Below, one piece after another: positions 25,713 through 34,345 of a DNA stretch of 59,716 bases. Source of the DNA: JAMOAW01 sp039908535 (lineage in GTDB: Bacteria; Pseudomonadota; Magnetococcia; Magnetococcales; JADFZT01); NCBI GenBank assembly GCA_039908535.1, contig JAMOAW010000032.1, positions 1 to 59,716 of the forward strand, in the 5' to 3' direction. The position numbers and the translations under genes are program-made. Positions within the stretch are counted from its first letter, which is position 1, and every line of letters starts with the position of its first letter. Under the pieces are notes generated by a model. That model saw only the letters and a program-made list of their open reading frames with translations. It had not been told where the DNA came from and made no database searches.

Positions 25713-26261
25713 GAGTTTATAAAATGTATCTAAAAATTTTTTTTCGGCCTTTTTTGGTGGCCAACCTTTGATGATCTTTTTATCCAATGGCGGTGGCAAA
25801 GGGTGCCACGGGGCGGGTTGGGCTCCCATTAAGGCCAATTTTTCCGTAGCCAACAAAATAGAATCCGCCTCTTTGACCTCCTTAGGCATGGGCCAGAGGA
25901 ATCCAAAACGTTCACCAATCACCTGCATTAACCGATGTTCTATCTCCTTGTAACCGATTAAACTCCCCTTGATTGGCATGGGAATATCGGCAATATAAGC
26001 CTCCGAGGCATCATGGAGAAGAGCGATTCTTTGTAAGGAGGGGGGCAATAAGCTGGCTACGTGAACACAATGTTCGGCAACCGAATAAAAGCGCCGACAG
26101 TGCCCATTAAACCGACACAACAGAGCGAGAGAGTGGGCGATATCCTCCACATTCACCTCTTGGACGCAAGGATCCAACGGCCAAAATTGAATTCCCGAAC
26201 TGGTTTGAATCCAATCCCCCCGCCGATTTTGTATTGATGATTCAGGCTTAATAAGCGGCAT
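25683..26261 (-). CDS. HD-domain phosphohydrolase (YfbR-like nucleotidase)
   Basis: This protein of about 192 aa has an HD-type metal site: RFYSVAEHCVHVASL (His), LLHDASEAYIADIPMPIKG (His-Asp pair and later Asp/Glu). The fold is that of YfbR-like 5'-deoxynucleotidases, and the substrate is probably a deoxynucleoside monophosphate. I chose the start at MPLIKPESS (26261); an in-frame upstream ATG at 26291 would overlap the previous gene by 44 bp. The last residues GTTTLKCGR and the stop come from the mobile element at 25571-25712. Before insertion the frame would have ended YKLQSIQK. Confidence 0.85.
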   Translation of the reverse strand: MPLIKPESSIQNRRGDWIQTSSGIQFWPLDPCVQEVNVEDIAHSLALLCRFNGHCRRFYSVAEHCVHVASLLPPSLQRIALLHDASEAYIADIPMPIKGSLIGYKEIEHRLMQVIGERFGFLWPMPKEVKEADSILLATEKLALMGAQPAPWHPLPPPLDKKIIKGWPPKKAEKKFLDTFYKLGTTTLKCGR

Positions 26262-26631
26262 AAGATTTCTCTTCGATGATGCACGAATCACACATTTGAT
26301 TTATTTGACTTTTGACAAAAAAACGATGATCGTTAAGGGTATATACTTGACGGGCCAGATGGATAAAAAGTTCAGAAAAATTTTTCTCTCGTTCCAAAAC
26401 GCGCAGTTGATCCTCCACCTCCCAAAGAGCCATATTGGTTTTATGCAGTTGTGCTACCAAATTTTGTAACGCCAAAGAGTCGGGAATGGTGGCGACAATC
26501 TGGTTTAACAATCCCTTTTCAGATTGAATGTGTACAAGCTTCTCTGGATCTGTGATACGAGCTTCTTTGATTGACAGGATGGTCAGTTTGTCAAACAATT
26601 CACCGATGGATACTGGAATCAGAATAGTCAT
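26248..26631 (-). CDS. DUF6165-family protein
   Basis: This 127-aa helical protein matches the DUF6165 pattern: PVSIGELFDKLTILSIKEARI at the N-terminus (key residues GELxDKLTIL), LWEVEDQLRVLE in the middle, and IEEKSY near the end. Proteins of this family often lie beside TPR-glycosyltransferase genes, as here. The biochemical role is unknown. The start overlaps the TPR-glycosyltransferase stop by 4 bp and the stop overlaps the HD gene start. Confidence 0.75.
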   Translation of the reverse strand: MTILIPVSIGELFDKLTILSIKEARITDPEKLVHIQSEKGLLNQIVATIPDSLALQNLVAQLHKTNMALWEVEDQLRVLEREKNFSELFIHLARQVYTLNDHRFFVKSQINQMCDSCIIEEKSYAAY

Positions 26632-28046
26632 ACAAAAAAATTTCTCTTCAAAATGGCCTGTTGCAAATGGATGGCAACTTTAGTTAAAAGTGTACGCCAC
26701 TCTCCTGATTGCTCTTGACGAAAAAGGCGTACTGAGTTGTACCAAGGGGAGTCTACGCGTTCCAACAGCCATTGCCAACTGGGATATTTTTTTAACAAAA
26801 GCCAAGTTGGACAACCCAATCCTCCTGCCAAGTGGGCAAAAGAGGTGTCGGTAGTGATCACCAAATCTGCCACAGTCATGAGTGCCGCCGTATCGACAAA
26901 CCCCTCTTCTTCGCCTTGATCCATCTGTTGAGTCACATCCCACATGTTATATTCAACTTGAAGTGTATGATGATCGGCTGGTTTGGTTTGTGAGGTCATT
27001 TTTTGTAAACAAATCCATTGTATGCCGGGAACTTTTAATAAAGGAGCCAGCATCTGCCTGGGAATGTTGCGGGAACGTTTTTCGTAGGTGTCAAAAGCTC
27101 CCTCCCAGGCCAAGGCAATGCGCGTTCCAGCAGGAAGTTCCTGCAAACGTTTTTTCCATCTGTTGATCCGATTGGGATCGGCTTTAAGATACCCTTGCGG
27201 CAGTGGGAACGCCTCAGGCAGAGGACCACAGAGATGGGGCAGAGACCAAATCAGGGTGTGGGTATCAAAAAAGGGCAACGGATCTTGATCCTGCCTCAAC
27301 AGTTGGAGGCCAGGAATCTCCTTTTCCAGATAAGCAAACAATCCCATCAGACGGGGTTGACACTCAAAGAGAAGCCGTCCCGTCTGTTTGGCTAGAGGAT
27401 AAAGATAACGGACAAATTGTATGGTATCGCCCAGACCTCCCGTGCAATGAATCAGCAGGGTTTTTCCGGCCAGTTCGGCACCATCCCAGTAGGGTTGTGA
27501 AAAACCACGGAAACAGGCTCCAAGGGTAAAGGTGCGATGCAAATAGGCCCATCCGGTTAAAAATTCCCCCAAAGTAAGATAATAACAACCCAAACGCCAA
27601 TGGGCAAAAGGATCATCAGGAGTGATTTTTAGGGAGATTTCAAAAGATTGGCGAGCCAAATCATATTTACCACACTGTAAAAACAGTTGCCCCAAACTAT
27701 TTTGCAGCCCAGCATCTTCAGGAGAATGTTGAATGGCAGATTGATAATAACGAATCGCTGCCTCTAATTCACCTGAATCATGGTAAAAATAGGCGATGAG
27801 ACCAAGGGCATCACGGTGGGTTGGATCGACTAAAATGGCCATCTGTAAAAAACGAATAGCCAAGGGAAGATAATTCAATTTCCCCAGCAGACGGGCCATT
27901 TCCGTCAATAGGTCCGCCTGATCAGGAAATTCACGAATTAACGCCTGATATATTTCGAGTGCCTGTTGAATCAACCCATCTTGTATCAACTCTTTGGCCT
28001 CTTGGAGACGAGGCCGCCAAGGTTGTGCTTGTGACGTTGCTCTCAT
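26628..28046 (-). CDS. TPR-containing glycosyltransferase (GT9/GT41-like)
   Basis: This is a protein of about 472 aa. Residues 15-170 carry four or five TPR units (AIRYYQSAIQHSPEDAGLQNSLGQLFLQCGKYDLA, cited by its repeated A-x-x-x-Y-P/S-D core). The C-terminal half has a glycosyltransferase fold: LLIHCTGGLGDTIQFVRYL (nucleotide-sugar domain entry), GTRIALAWEG and VITTDTSFAHLAGGLGCPTWLLL (donor site). It may glycosylate a protein or lipid. I moved the start to ATG 28046, which overlaps the stop of a small membrane-protein gene (TAATG) and removes a 26-residue artefact. Confidence 0.82.
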   Translation of the reverse strand: MRATSQAQPWRPRLQEAKELIQDGLIQQALEIYQALIREFPDQADLLTEMARLLGKLNYLPLAIRFLQMAILVDPTHRDALGLIAYFYHDSGELEAAIRYYQSAIQHSPEDAGLQNSLGQLFLQCGKYDLARQSFEISLKITPDDPFAHWRLGCYYLTLGEFLTGWAYLHRTFTLGACFRGFSQPYWDGAELAGKTLLIHCTGGLGDTIQFVRYLYPLAKQTGRLLFECQPRLMGLFAYLEKEIPGLQLLRQDQDPLPFFDTHTLIWSLPHLCGPLPEAFPLPQGYLKADPNRINRWKKRLQELPAGTRIALAWEGAFDTYEKRSRNIPRQMLAPLLKVPGIQWICLQKMTSQTKPADHHTLQVEYNMWDVTQQMDQGEEEGFVDTAALMTVADLVITTDTSFAHLAGGLGCPTWLLLKKYPSWQWLLERVDSPWYNSVRLFRQEQSGEWRTLLTKVAIHLQQAILKRNFFV

Positions 28047-28213
28047 TATGAAACAATGGTAACCCAAGACAATTGCGCATGGGGGGACGAGTGATTTTCC
28101 TTTGGAGTTGAAAAAAGAAACCAACCTCCCAAAATTAAAATAGCGGCGGTGGCTATTCCGAGACGATAAACGACATCAGGAGTGATTTTTTTAACTTTTG
28201 AATGGTCAGACAT
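28046..28213 (-). CDS. Small single-pass membrane protein
   Basis: This 55-aa protein has one hydrophobic helix (VVYRLGIATAAILILGGWFLF, cited as its core AILILGGWFLF) after a basic N-terminus (MSDHSKVKKI). Its ribosome-binding site is AAAGGAAC. The TAA stop overlaps the ATG of the TPR-glycosyltransferase by one base, so translation is probably coupled. It may anchor or regulate the glycosyltransferase; that is inference from position. Confidence 0.65.
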   Translation of the reverse strand: MSDHSKVKKITPDVVYRLGIATAAILILGGWFLFSTPKENHSSPHAQLSWVTIVS

Positions 28214-28392
28214 AGTTTGGGTTCCTTTATTTAAAATGTAAAAAGAGACGATGAACCATTTTAACCTGTTCGAGGTCCGATCAAAAGGGATGAAAGGGGA
28301 TGCAATTTTTTGATTGACAGATGGGCAATTGAACAAAAAATTTATTAAAAACATATCATATAAAATATAAAAAAAACATACAGTTAATATAA

Positions 28393-28525
28393 TGACCTTC
28401 GGGTAACAAAAATCCAAGGCCAAACCCTGGGGGATGAATCCCCCAGCCCCCCTCTTTTTTTTAAAGAACTTGGTGGGACGATTCTGCCCCCCTCCAAGCT
28501 CTTGATTTTTATTTTTCCGAGACAT
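28393..28525 (-). repeat. Family-B hairpin repeat in a divergent promoter region
   Basis: The copy runs from ACCTTCGGGTAAC to TTTTTCCGAGACATA and contains the hairpin CTGGGGGATGAATCCCCCAG and a long T-run. It occupies the space between the small membrane-protein gene and the diguanylate cyclase, so it may separate or insulate their transcription. Confidence 0.75.
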
Positions 28526-28718
28526 AAATTTCGAATTTACCGTGATAGTTGCTTTTCCTTTAACTCTCTGCCTGAATGAGATATTATATGAATGCTTCTG
28601 CATAAAAAGGATAGCAGAGGATAGCAAAGGATATTTTTTTAACATCTTAAATAAATCTTCCCCTCCAACTGGTTGATTCATGCAGATAACAATTTATTTT
28701 CAAAGATTTATAGCATTT

Positions 28719-30410
28719 ATGAAAATTTTACCAATTAATATTGGCACCAAAATTCTAAGTTTAGTCGGGGCCATCTTTTTTTTAAGTTTATTCGGCATGG
28801 TCACCTTTTATGCAAAGAGCCAGGAATTTACCATTCTGGAACGTCATCATGCCAACATGGATAATTTAACGAATTCCATCAATTTCGGTTTAAAAACCAT
28901 TATGTTAGCCGGATACGCTGATATTGCAAAAGCCTATGCGGCATCACAAAAAAAAAATAAATCTTTAATAGCGTTTGATATTCTTCGACGTGATGGAAAA
29001 CAAGCTTTTTTGGATAATGCGACCATTGATGACGTCAATCGCCGTTTGGGTGAAGAGGATTTTATCCGACGTGAAGCAGTACAGGTGAATCAACTTTTGC
29101 CAGAGGACAATGTTCAATTGATCCAAGCCGTCTCCACTGGCCTTAATGTCTCTTACCAAAGCAAAGTAGATGAATCCAGTCTATTGACCTATTTAATTCC
29201 AATTTTAAACGACAAAGAGTGTCAACGATGCCACGGGTCGGTGCATTCTGTTCGTGGCATTATTCTGATTACCACCTCTTTGGATTCTGTCAATGAGGCC
29301 ATTGCATTGACACGAGTCCAGGCGATTAAAATTTTGGTCTTCGCCCTCATTGGCAGCTTGATTCTAATTTATTTATTAATTCGCTACTCAATTGTGCGTC
29401 CGGTAAAAAATGTAACGAATGCCATGACCTTTGTCGCTAATGGAAATTATCAACATAAAATTCCGGTGATTGGTAACGATGAATTGAGCCTGATGGCGAC
29501 CAATTTTAATTTGATGGTTTCAGAACTTGTCAAAAGCCATGATCATTTAAATCAAGAGAGAAATAAACTAACCACCATCATTTTAAGTTCTCAGGATGGC
29601 ATTATTGTCTCTAATGAGGCTGGAGAGATTGTCTTAGTTAATCCTGCGGCTGAACGCCTTTTAGATAAGAATGCCCAACAAATTATAAACGAAGGTTTTC
29701 TGCATATCGTCGACGATCCTGAATATGTACAGGCATTTTTAGAAAATAGCGGTGAAGGAATGCCCAAGTCGTTAGTCTATAAAAATCGCATCATGAATTT
29801 TCACGCGGCCTCTATCAAAACTGACAAAGATCGCCATTTAGGTTCTGCCGCTTTGATTCGCGATGTGACCGAAGAAAAGAAACTTGAACAAAAACTTCGA
29901 CTCATGTCCTTTACCGATAAACTGACGGGATTATTTAACAGACGCTATTTGGAAGAGATTTTGGCAAAGGAATTTGATCGTTGTCAACGTTACAATCAAG
30001 AATTATCCTTGCTTTTTTTTGATGTGGACCATTTTAAAAAATTTAACGATGTCTATGGACACGATATGGGAGATCGGGTATTAGAAGAAATTGGCAAAAT
30101 AGCCAATCAAAAATTTCGTAAACCTGATTATGCCTGTCGCTATGGTGGTGAAGAATTTTGTCTTATTTTACCGAATACGGGTTCTCAAGGGGCCTACCAA
30201 GCGGCAGAAAATTTTAGACAACATGTTGAACAAATGTTAGTGGATGGCCTGCACGTCACCATCAGTATCGGCTGTGTGACCATGCCTCAATGTCAAGCAG
30301 CAAACCCGGAGAGTTTTTTAAAATTTGCCGATTCAGCTTTGTATGAAGGGAAAAGAGCTGGTCGCAATCGTGTCATTCTTTGGCATGAAATTGCAGATAA
30401 AATAAATTAA
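28719..30410 (+). CDS. Diguanylate cyclase with periplasmic CxxCH sensor
   Basis: This protein has an N-terminal membrane helix (about 8-30) and a periplasmic DUF3365/Tll0287-like sensor (about 30-195) with the haem-type motif CQRCH (168-172). A second membrane helix (about 200-222), HAMP (about 223-275), PAS (about 285-385) and GGDEF (about 400-560) follow. The active-site sequence is RYGGEEFCLILP (about 474-485), so cyclase activity should be intact. No RxxD autoinhibition site is obvious before GGEEF. The domain would link a haem, redox or gas signal to cyclic-di-GMP. The start at ATG 28719 gives a typical membrane N-terminus; an in-frame ATG at 28680 adds 13 residues. Confidence 0.9.
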   Translation: MKILPINIGTKILSLVGAIFFLSLFGMVTFYAKSQEFTILERHHANMDNLTNSINFGLKTIMLAGYADIAKAYAASQKKNKSLIAFDILRRDGKQAFLDNATIDDVNRRLGEEDFIRREAVQVNQLLPEDNVQLIQAVSTGLNVSYQSKVDESSLLTYLIPILNDKECQRCHGSVHSVRGIILITTSLDSVNEAIALTRVQAIKILVFALIGSLILIYLLIRYSIVRPVKNVTNAMTFVANGNYQHKIPVIGNDELSLMATNFNLMVSELVKSHDHLNQERNKLTTIILSSQDGIIVSNEAGEIVLVNPAAERLLDKNAQQIINEGFLHIVDDPEYVQAFLENSGEGMPKSLVYKNRIMNFHAASIKTDKDRHLGSAALIRDVTEEKKLEQKLRLMSFTDKLTGLFNRRYLEEILAKEFDRCQRYNQELSLLFFDVDHFKKFNDVYGHDMGDRVLEEIGKIANQKFRKPDYACRYGGEEFCLILPNTGSQGAYQAAENFRQHVEQMLVDGLHVTISIGCVTMPQCQAANPESFLKFADSALYEGKRAGRNRVILWHEIADKIN

Positions 30411-30507
30411 ATTCAGAAAAAATGAATGTAATTTATTCTGCCGATATGTAGCTGCTGATTTTTTGGTCGAAACGAAATCATTCAAATATAAATAGGAGAC
30501 ACACCCA

Positions 30508-30978
30508 ATGAATGCAAAAAAACTGTTTACTGCCTTTTTAGCTGCCGCTGCTTTGACCACTTTTACCCTTCCGGCTCTAGCCGACCAAGATCCCATTGCC
30601 GACCGCTTGGCAATTCTTGAAAAAACCGATTGGAAAAACATGAAATCCATCGCCATTGAGTTGGACGAATTTTCCTACACACCCAACAAATTAGAGTTTG
30701 AATCTGGCCAAGCCTACAAACTAACTATTAAAAATATTGGCGAGAAAAAACACTATTTTACGGCTACTGAATTTTTCAAAGCCATTGCCACTCGCAAAGT
30801 CGAATCCAAAAAGGATGCTGAGATTAAAGTGCCCTATCTTGTTGCTTTGGAACTCATGGCCAACGGCGGAGAATTAGACCTGTATTTTGTACCGATCATC
30901 AAAGGTACCTACAGTGTCTTTTGCACAATTGACGATCACAAGAAAGAGGGAATGGAAGGCACGATTACAATCAAATAA
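30508..30978 (+). CDS. Periplasmic cupredoxin-like protein
   Basis: This 156-aa protein has a signal peptide (cleavage near LPALA|D, about residue 25). The mature domain looks like a cupredoxin: IAIELDEFSYTPNKLEFESG, then GEKKHYFTA with a candidate His ligand, and VFCTIDDHKKEGMEG with Cys, His and Met ligands. That spacing matches type-1 copper sites. It probably transfers electrons in the periplasm. AGGAGAC precedes the ATG. The haem-binding protein gene follows after 32 bases. Confidence 0.82.
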   Translation: MNAKKLFTAFLAAAALTTFTLPALADQDPIADRLAILEKTDWKNMKSIAIELDEFSYTPNKLEFESGQAYKLTIKNIGEKKHYFTATEFFKAIATRKVESKKDAEIKVPYLVALELMANGGELDLYFVPIIKGTYSVFCTIDDHKKEGMEGTITIK

Positions 30979-31010
30979 TTTTTTCTGCTCGAACTCAATA
31001 AAGGCTGATT

Positions 31011-31910
31011 ATGTTGCATATAATCAAATGTCGTCTTCTGTTGCCTGTTTTAACCTTAGGCCTTTTGCTCTCTGCACCAGCGGGTGCAGAGAGTGCCCAA
31101 CAGGTGATCATTCGTCCACTCTCTTTTCTCCCCACGGTTGACGGTGACTTAACCGAATGGGCAGCGGTGCCAGCCACCGATTGGAACCATATTAAAGTGG
31201 AACCCGCCCTCGAAAAAGACGAGGCCAACCAAACCGGTTCTCTTACCATAGAACTCGCCATGGGCATCCACGATGATCGTCTATTTATAGCGGTTCGTTG
31301 GCCAGACGACAATCCAGATCTCCAGGATCGCCCCTGGGAGTGGCATGACAATAAATATCGACGGAGCAAAATGCGCGATGACATGTTTGCCATTCGTTTT
31401 CATTTATCTGGTACCTATGATGCCTGTATGTTACCCAAAAAACCCACCACCTACCAAACAGATTTGTGGCGATGGTCTGCCGGGCGTTCGAATCTGGCTG
31501 GCCTTGCCGAAGATATGTACCAAACCATCTCTACCGATCCTTTAACAGATGCCACCGAATATGGAGAAGAGGGAATTGACAAAGTTTACATAAAAAAAAC
31601 AATGGATGAAGGCGCCCCCTTTTATAAAACCTTTACTCCCAGCGCGAATAAACAAGAAAACCGGATGTCTAGTTTTACGTTAACCCAAGATGGCTCGGGC
31701 AGCCTCACAGATGTCACTGCTAAAGGGATTTGGAAAGATCAATTTTGGCATTTGGAAATGGCGCGCAAACTGAATACCGGTTATACCGATGATGTTATTT
31801 TTACCCCGGGCATCCAAATTTTAGGGGGTATCGCCGTATTCAATAAAGGTTATGCTGAACATAAGAGTGTCGCGGGTAATTTATTATTCGATTTTTCTAA
31901 AATGCCTTAG
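31011..31910 (+). CDS. Ethylbenzene-dehydrogenase-like haem-binding protein
   Basis: This 299-aa periplasmic protein has a signal peptide (about residues 1-26, ending SAPAGAES). The domain matches the gamma-subunit/EB_dh family: VDGDLTEWAAVP, then DDRLFIAVRWPDDNP, then DDMFAIRFHLSG and a C-terminal WHLEMARKLNTG. In EbdC and related proteins this fold binds b-type haem through Met and Lys ligands; here the assignment of ligands is not clear. With the cupredoxin it may form a small electron-transfer unit. Confidence 0.8.
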   Translation: MLHIIKCRLLLPVLTLGLLLSAPAGAESAQQVIIRPLSFLPTVDGDLTEWAAVPATDWNHIKVEPALEKDEANQTGSLTIELAMGIHDDRLFIAVRWPDDNPDLQDRPWEWHDNKYRRSKMRDDMFAIRFHLSGTYDACMLPKKPTTYQTDLWRWSAGRSNLAGLAEDMYQTISTDPLTDATEYGEEGIDKVYIKKTMDEGAPFYKTFTPSANKQENRMSSFTLTQDGSGSLTDVTAKGIWKDQFWHLEMARKLNTGYTDDVIFTPGIQILGGIAVFNKGYAEHKSVAGNLLFDFSKMP

Positions 31911-31969
31911 ATTGAATGGAGAGTATAAGGTAGTAGGGGCAAAAAAACAGAGGAGAGAGTTACGGAGTG

Positions 31970-32143
31970 GTAACCGTTCAGATAAAAAAAATCAAAAATA
32001 AGACCTTGAGGGATTGCATCCCCCACCCCCCCTGCTATTTGAAGAAAGCAAAACCGAATTCAAAAGCAAAGTCAAAAACTAAACCCTGGGGGCAATCCCC
32101 CAGACCCCTTTTTTTTATTAATTTTACTTCGGTGAACGGTTAC
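31970..32143 (+). mobile_element. Minimal MITE-like element A3 with GTAACCGTTCA ends
   Basis: This is a 174-bp copy of the A family. Its perfect 11-bp terminal repeats are GTAACCGTTCA at 31970 and TGAACGGTTAC at 32133-32143. The flanking 8-mers ACGGAGTG (31962-31969) and GCGGAGTG (32144-32151) match at 7 of 8 bases. It contains the TTGCATCCCCC hairpin arm, GAATTC, a single satellite unit, TGGGGGCAATCCCCCA and a T-run. It sits between convergent genes, where its hairpins could terminate transcription from both sides. Confidence 0.88.
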
Positions 32144-32201
32144 GCGGAGTGTTATGGTACCGAAAATTGGTATCCATTATAAACCTCCAATTGTCGGTCT
32201 C

Positions 32202-32549
32202 TCACGATCGAAACATAAAATAAACCGCCCCCATTAAACAGATCCCAGCCCATAGAAAATCCAACTTGATGGGTTGTTTCATATAAAAAATGGCAAACGG
32301 GACAAAAACCGAGAGGGTAATGACCTCTTGAAGAATTTTAAGCTGGGGCAAGGTTAAGGCGGTAAAGCCAATCCGATTGGCTGGAACTTGCAATAGATAT
32401 TCGAATAAGGCAATTCCCCAGCTCACGACCGCTGCCACATACCAAGCCCGCCCATCCAAATGTTTCAAATGAGCATACCAAGCAAAAGTCATAAAAATAT
32501 TAGAAGCAAACAGCAATAACGTCGCTTGAACGACTGGTCCTACGCCCAT
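32202..32549 (-). CDS. DMT-family small membrane protein (DUF486)
   Basis: This 115-aa protein has four membrane helices (about residues 5-22, 33-52, 65-86 and 92-113). The pattern FMTFAWYAHLK, SWGIALFEYLLQVPANRIG and LKILQEVITLSVFVPFA is that of the DUF486/DMT family. The transported substrate is unknown. It is downstream of the C_GCAxxG gene on the minus strand with no gap. Confidence 0.88.
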   Translation of the reverse strand: MGVGPVVQATLLLFASNIFMTFAWYAHLKHLDGRAWYVAAVVSWGIALFEYLLQVPANRIGFTALTLPQLKILQEVITLSVFVPFAIFYMKQPIKLDFLWAGICLMGAVYFMFRS

Positions 32550-33023
32550 TTACGCCTCCACATCCAACTCATGAAAGCCCACCTGAAGGATGGTCTGCGC
32601 CAAAAGACGGGTCATCTCCTCGGTGTGCCGTTTGCACTGCCCCTTCTCTTCGCCCTGATCTTTCCAACGCAGCAGTAACTCTTGACAAGAATCGCTGCCA
32701 ACCGCCGCCATAAATCGCTGCCGATAGATTTGGCACAGGGTATAGGCCTCTTCTTTGGCCTCTTCATCGCCAGGGTTCCCACGACCAGCCACCATACCAA
32801 TCACGATCAATCCAGCCGTAAAAACCCCACAAACCGATTGCAACTCCGAAAATCCCCCATTAAAACATGTTCCCAAGCGGGTGACGGATTCCAGGTCATA
32901 ACGATGCGGGGCGAATACTTCGGCAAAGGCCCGCACCATGGCTTCGGCACAAGAGAATTGCTCTTTTTGATAATATTTTCTCGCCAACAGGCCCACTTTT
33001 TCAATTAATTGTTCCTCAGTCAT
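32550..33023 (-). CDS. C_GCAxxG_C_C-family redox protein
   Basis: This 157-aa protein fits the C_GCAxxG_C_C family. The motif starts FSCAEAMVRAFAEVF, followed by RLGTCFNGGFSELQSVCGVFTAGLIVIGMVAGR and a final CQELL...CKRHTEE region with more cysteines. The scattered cysteines suggest a redox or metal role, not yet defined for the family. It overlaps the DUF2249 gene by 8 bp upstream and abuts the DUF486 gene. Confidence 0.83.
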   Translation of the reverse strand: MTEEQLIEKVGLLARKYYQKEQFSCAEAMVRAFAEVFAPHRYDLESVTRLGTCFNGGFSELQSVCGVFTAGLIVIGMVAGRGNPGDEEAKEEAYTLCQIYRQRFMAAVGSDSCQELLLRWKDQGEEKGQCKRHTEEMTRLLAQTILQVGFHELDVEA

Positions 33024-33261
33024 CGTCTGATGCTCGCCAAAGTGTCAAAAGAACCAGACCATCGGCGCGTTCATCGGTTTCCACCTGAACTCCCCGTTCG
33101 GCCAAGCGGGGATAGAGTAAATAGGGGACTCTATGGTGCAAAACGGTCAAGCGCGCCCCGGGCTGCAAAGAGAGTGTGGCTTCTAAAATACGCAACATGG
33201 GTTGAGGGTGTTCAAGATCACGCACATCAAGATCCACAACTGGTATGCAATTTTTATCCAT
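33016..33261 (-). CDS. DUF2249 (TusA-like) protein
   Basis: This 81-aa protein has a TusA-like fold. Its conserved pattern is LDVRDLEHPQPMLRILEA, then LQPGARLTVLHHRVPYLLYPRLAERG. Unlike TusA it has no conserved catalytic CPxP cysteine. DUF2249 proteins occur with anaerobic respiration and sulfur/nitrite genes. It is the first gene of the three-gene minus-strand operon and is divergent from the siroheme gene. Confidence 0.85.
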   Translation of the reverse strand: MDKNCIPVVDLDVRDLEHPQPMLRILEATLSLQPGARLTVLHHRVPYLLYPRLAERGVQVETDERADGLVLLTLWRASDDD

Positions 33262-33358
33262 CGTGTCCTTAAGAAACAGTTGAAATTTTTAGTAAGAGGG
33301 AAGAAGATGTACCAAATTCGTGCTCGTTTTACAATCCCTACTGATCAAAGAGAGATCC

Positions 33359-34063
33359 ATGCCCCCTCCCATTCCACCCTCTGCACCAGAAAACTTCCCA
33401 CTTTTTTTACGCCTAGATGGACGACCTTGTTTGGTGGTAGGAGGAGATCAGATGGCCTTCGATAAAATTCAAGCACTGCTGTCCACCCAGGCCCAACTGA
33501 CCGTGGTGGCCCCAGAACTCACCGCAGAGTTGTTCCAACTGGTCCAATTGGGACAGGTGCATTGGATTCAATCCCCCTTCCAACCCACACACTTAGAGGG
33601 TCAATGGCTGGTAGTTTGCACCCTTACCGATCCGATTTTTTTGGAGACTCTCTATCAACAGACATGTCAAAGAAAAATTTTTTTAAATGTGGTGGACCAA
33701 CCCCGCTATTGTACCGCTTTTTGGCCTGCCACACTAAAACGTCCACCGATCACTCTGGCCTTTTCCAGCTCTGGGCAAAGCCCGGCCTTGATGGGTTATT
33801 TACGCCGACGTCTCAACGCCTGGCTGCCAGAAAATTTTGGGGAGTTGGCCACGTGGTTGGGCCAGTGGCGACAACGTATCAGTTCCCAACTGCCCAATTT
33901 GGAAACCAAAGCCAAATTTTGGCGCGACCTGCTGGAAGCAGGCTTGATAGAAACCTTTTTTTCAGAAAATCAAGAGGCTGCCGACCAACAGGTGCAGGCG
34001 GCTTTAAAAAAAATGCACATTTCCCACACCGTCCCTTCCAATCAGCACAAGAATTCACCATAG
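33359..34063 (+). CDS. Siroheme synthase N-terminal type (precorrin-2 dehydrogenase/ferrochelatase)
   Basis: This protein of about 234 aa corresponds to the N-terminal half of CysG or to Met8. It has the nucleotide-binding VVGGDQMAFDKIQALL (usual form GGGxVAxRK), the sirohydrochlorin region VVDQPRYCTAFWPA with Cys near NVVDxPxxCxF, and SSGQSPALMGYLRRRL. It would make siroheme from precorrin-2. The third glycine and arginine of the NAD motif are replaced (GGDQMAFDK), which is unusual. I chose ATG 33359 (AAAGAGAGATCC before it). Confidence 0.8.
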   Translation: MPPPIPPSAPENFPLFLRLDGRPCLVVGGDQMAFDKIQALLSTQAQLTVVAPELTAELFQLVQLGQVHWIQSPFQPTHLEGQWLVVCTLTDPIFLETLYQQTCQRKIFLNVVDQPRYCTAFWPATLKRPPITLAFSSSGQSPALMGYLRRRLNAWLPENFGELATWLGQWRQRISSQLPNLETKAKFWRDLLEAGLIETFFSENQEAADQQVQAALKKMHISHTVPSNQHKNSP

Positions 34064-34103
34064 TTTATTTTAATTCATTATCCTGCAGGATCCTTGTGGT
34101 TCC

Positions 34104-34345
34104 TGTATCGGAAAAACAAAAAGCTAAGACCTTTGGGGGCGAAGAACCACCCCCCCAAGGTCTTAGTTCCTAAAAAAAAGAGGGGGTCTGGGGGATTCAT
34201 CCCCCTGGGTTTGGCCTTTGATTTTTTTATGTATCGGAAAAATAAAAATCAAGACCTTGGGGGGCGGAGAACCGCCCCCCAATTCCCCCCACCCTTTTTT
34301 TTTAATTCTTAAAAAAAAGAGGGGGTCTGGGGGATTCATCCCCCT
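34104..34345 (+). repeat. Tandem pair of family-B repeats at the 5' end of mdh
   Basis: There are two successive copies. The first starts at TGTATCGG 34104 and includes a degenerate core and CTGGGGGATTCATCCCCCTGG. The second starts at 34230 with TGTATCGGAAAAAT, then the hairpin GGGGGGCGG AGAA CCGCCCCCC, a T-run, and again GGGGGATTCATCCCCCTGG. The second copy ends directly at the first surviving mdh codon. Both are non-coding. Confidence 0.85.

Noticed and set aside
28046..28681. A 211-aa protein spanning the repeat before the diguanylate cyclase gene
   Set aside because: The frame passes through the family-B hairpin repeat; only the last 55 codons have a ribosome-binding site and protein-like composition.
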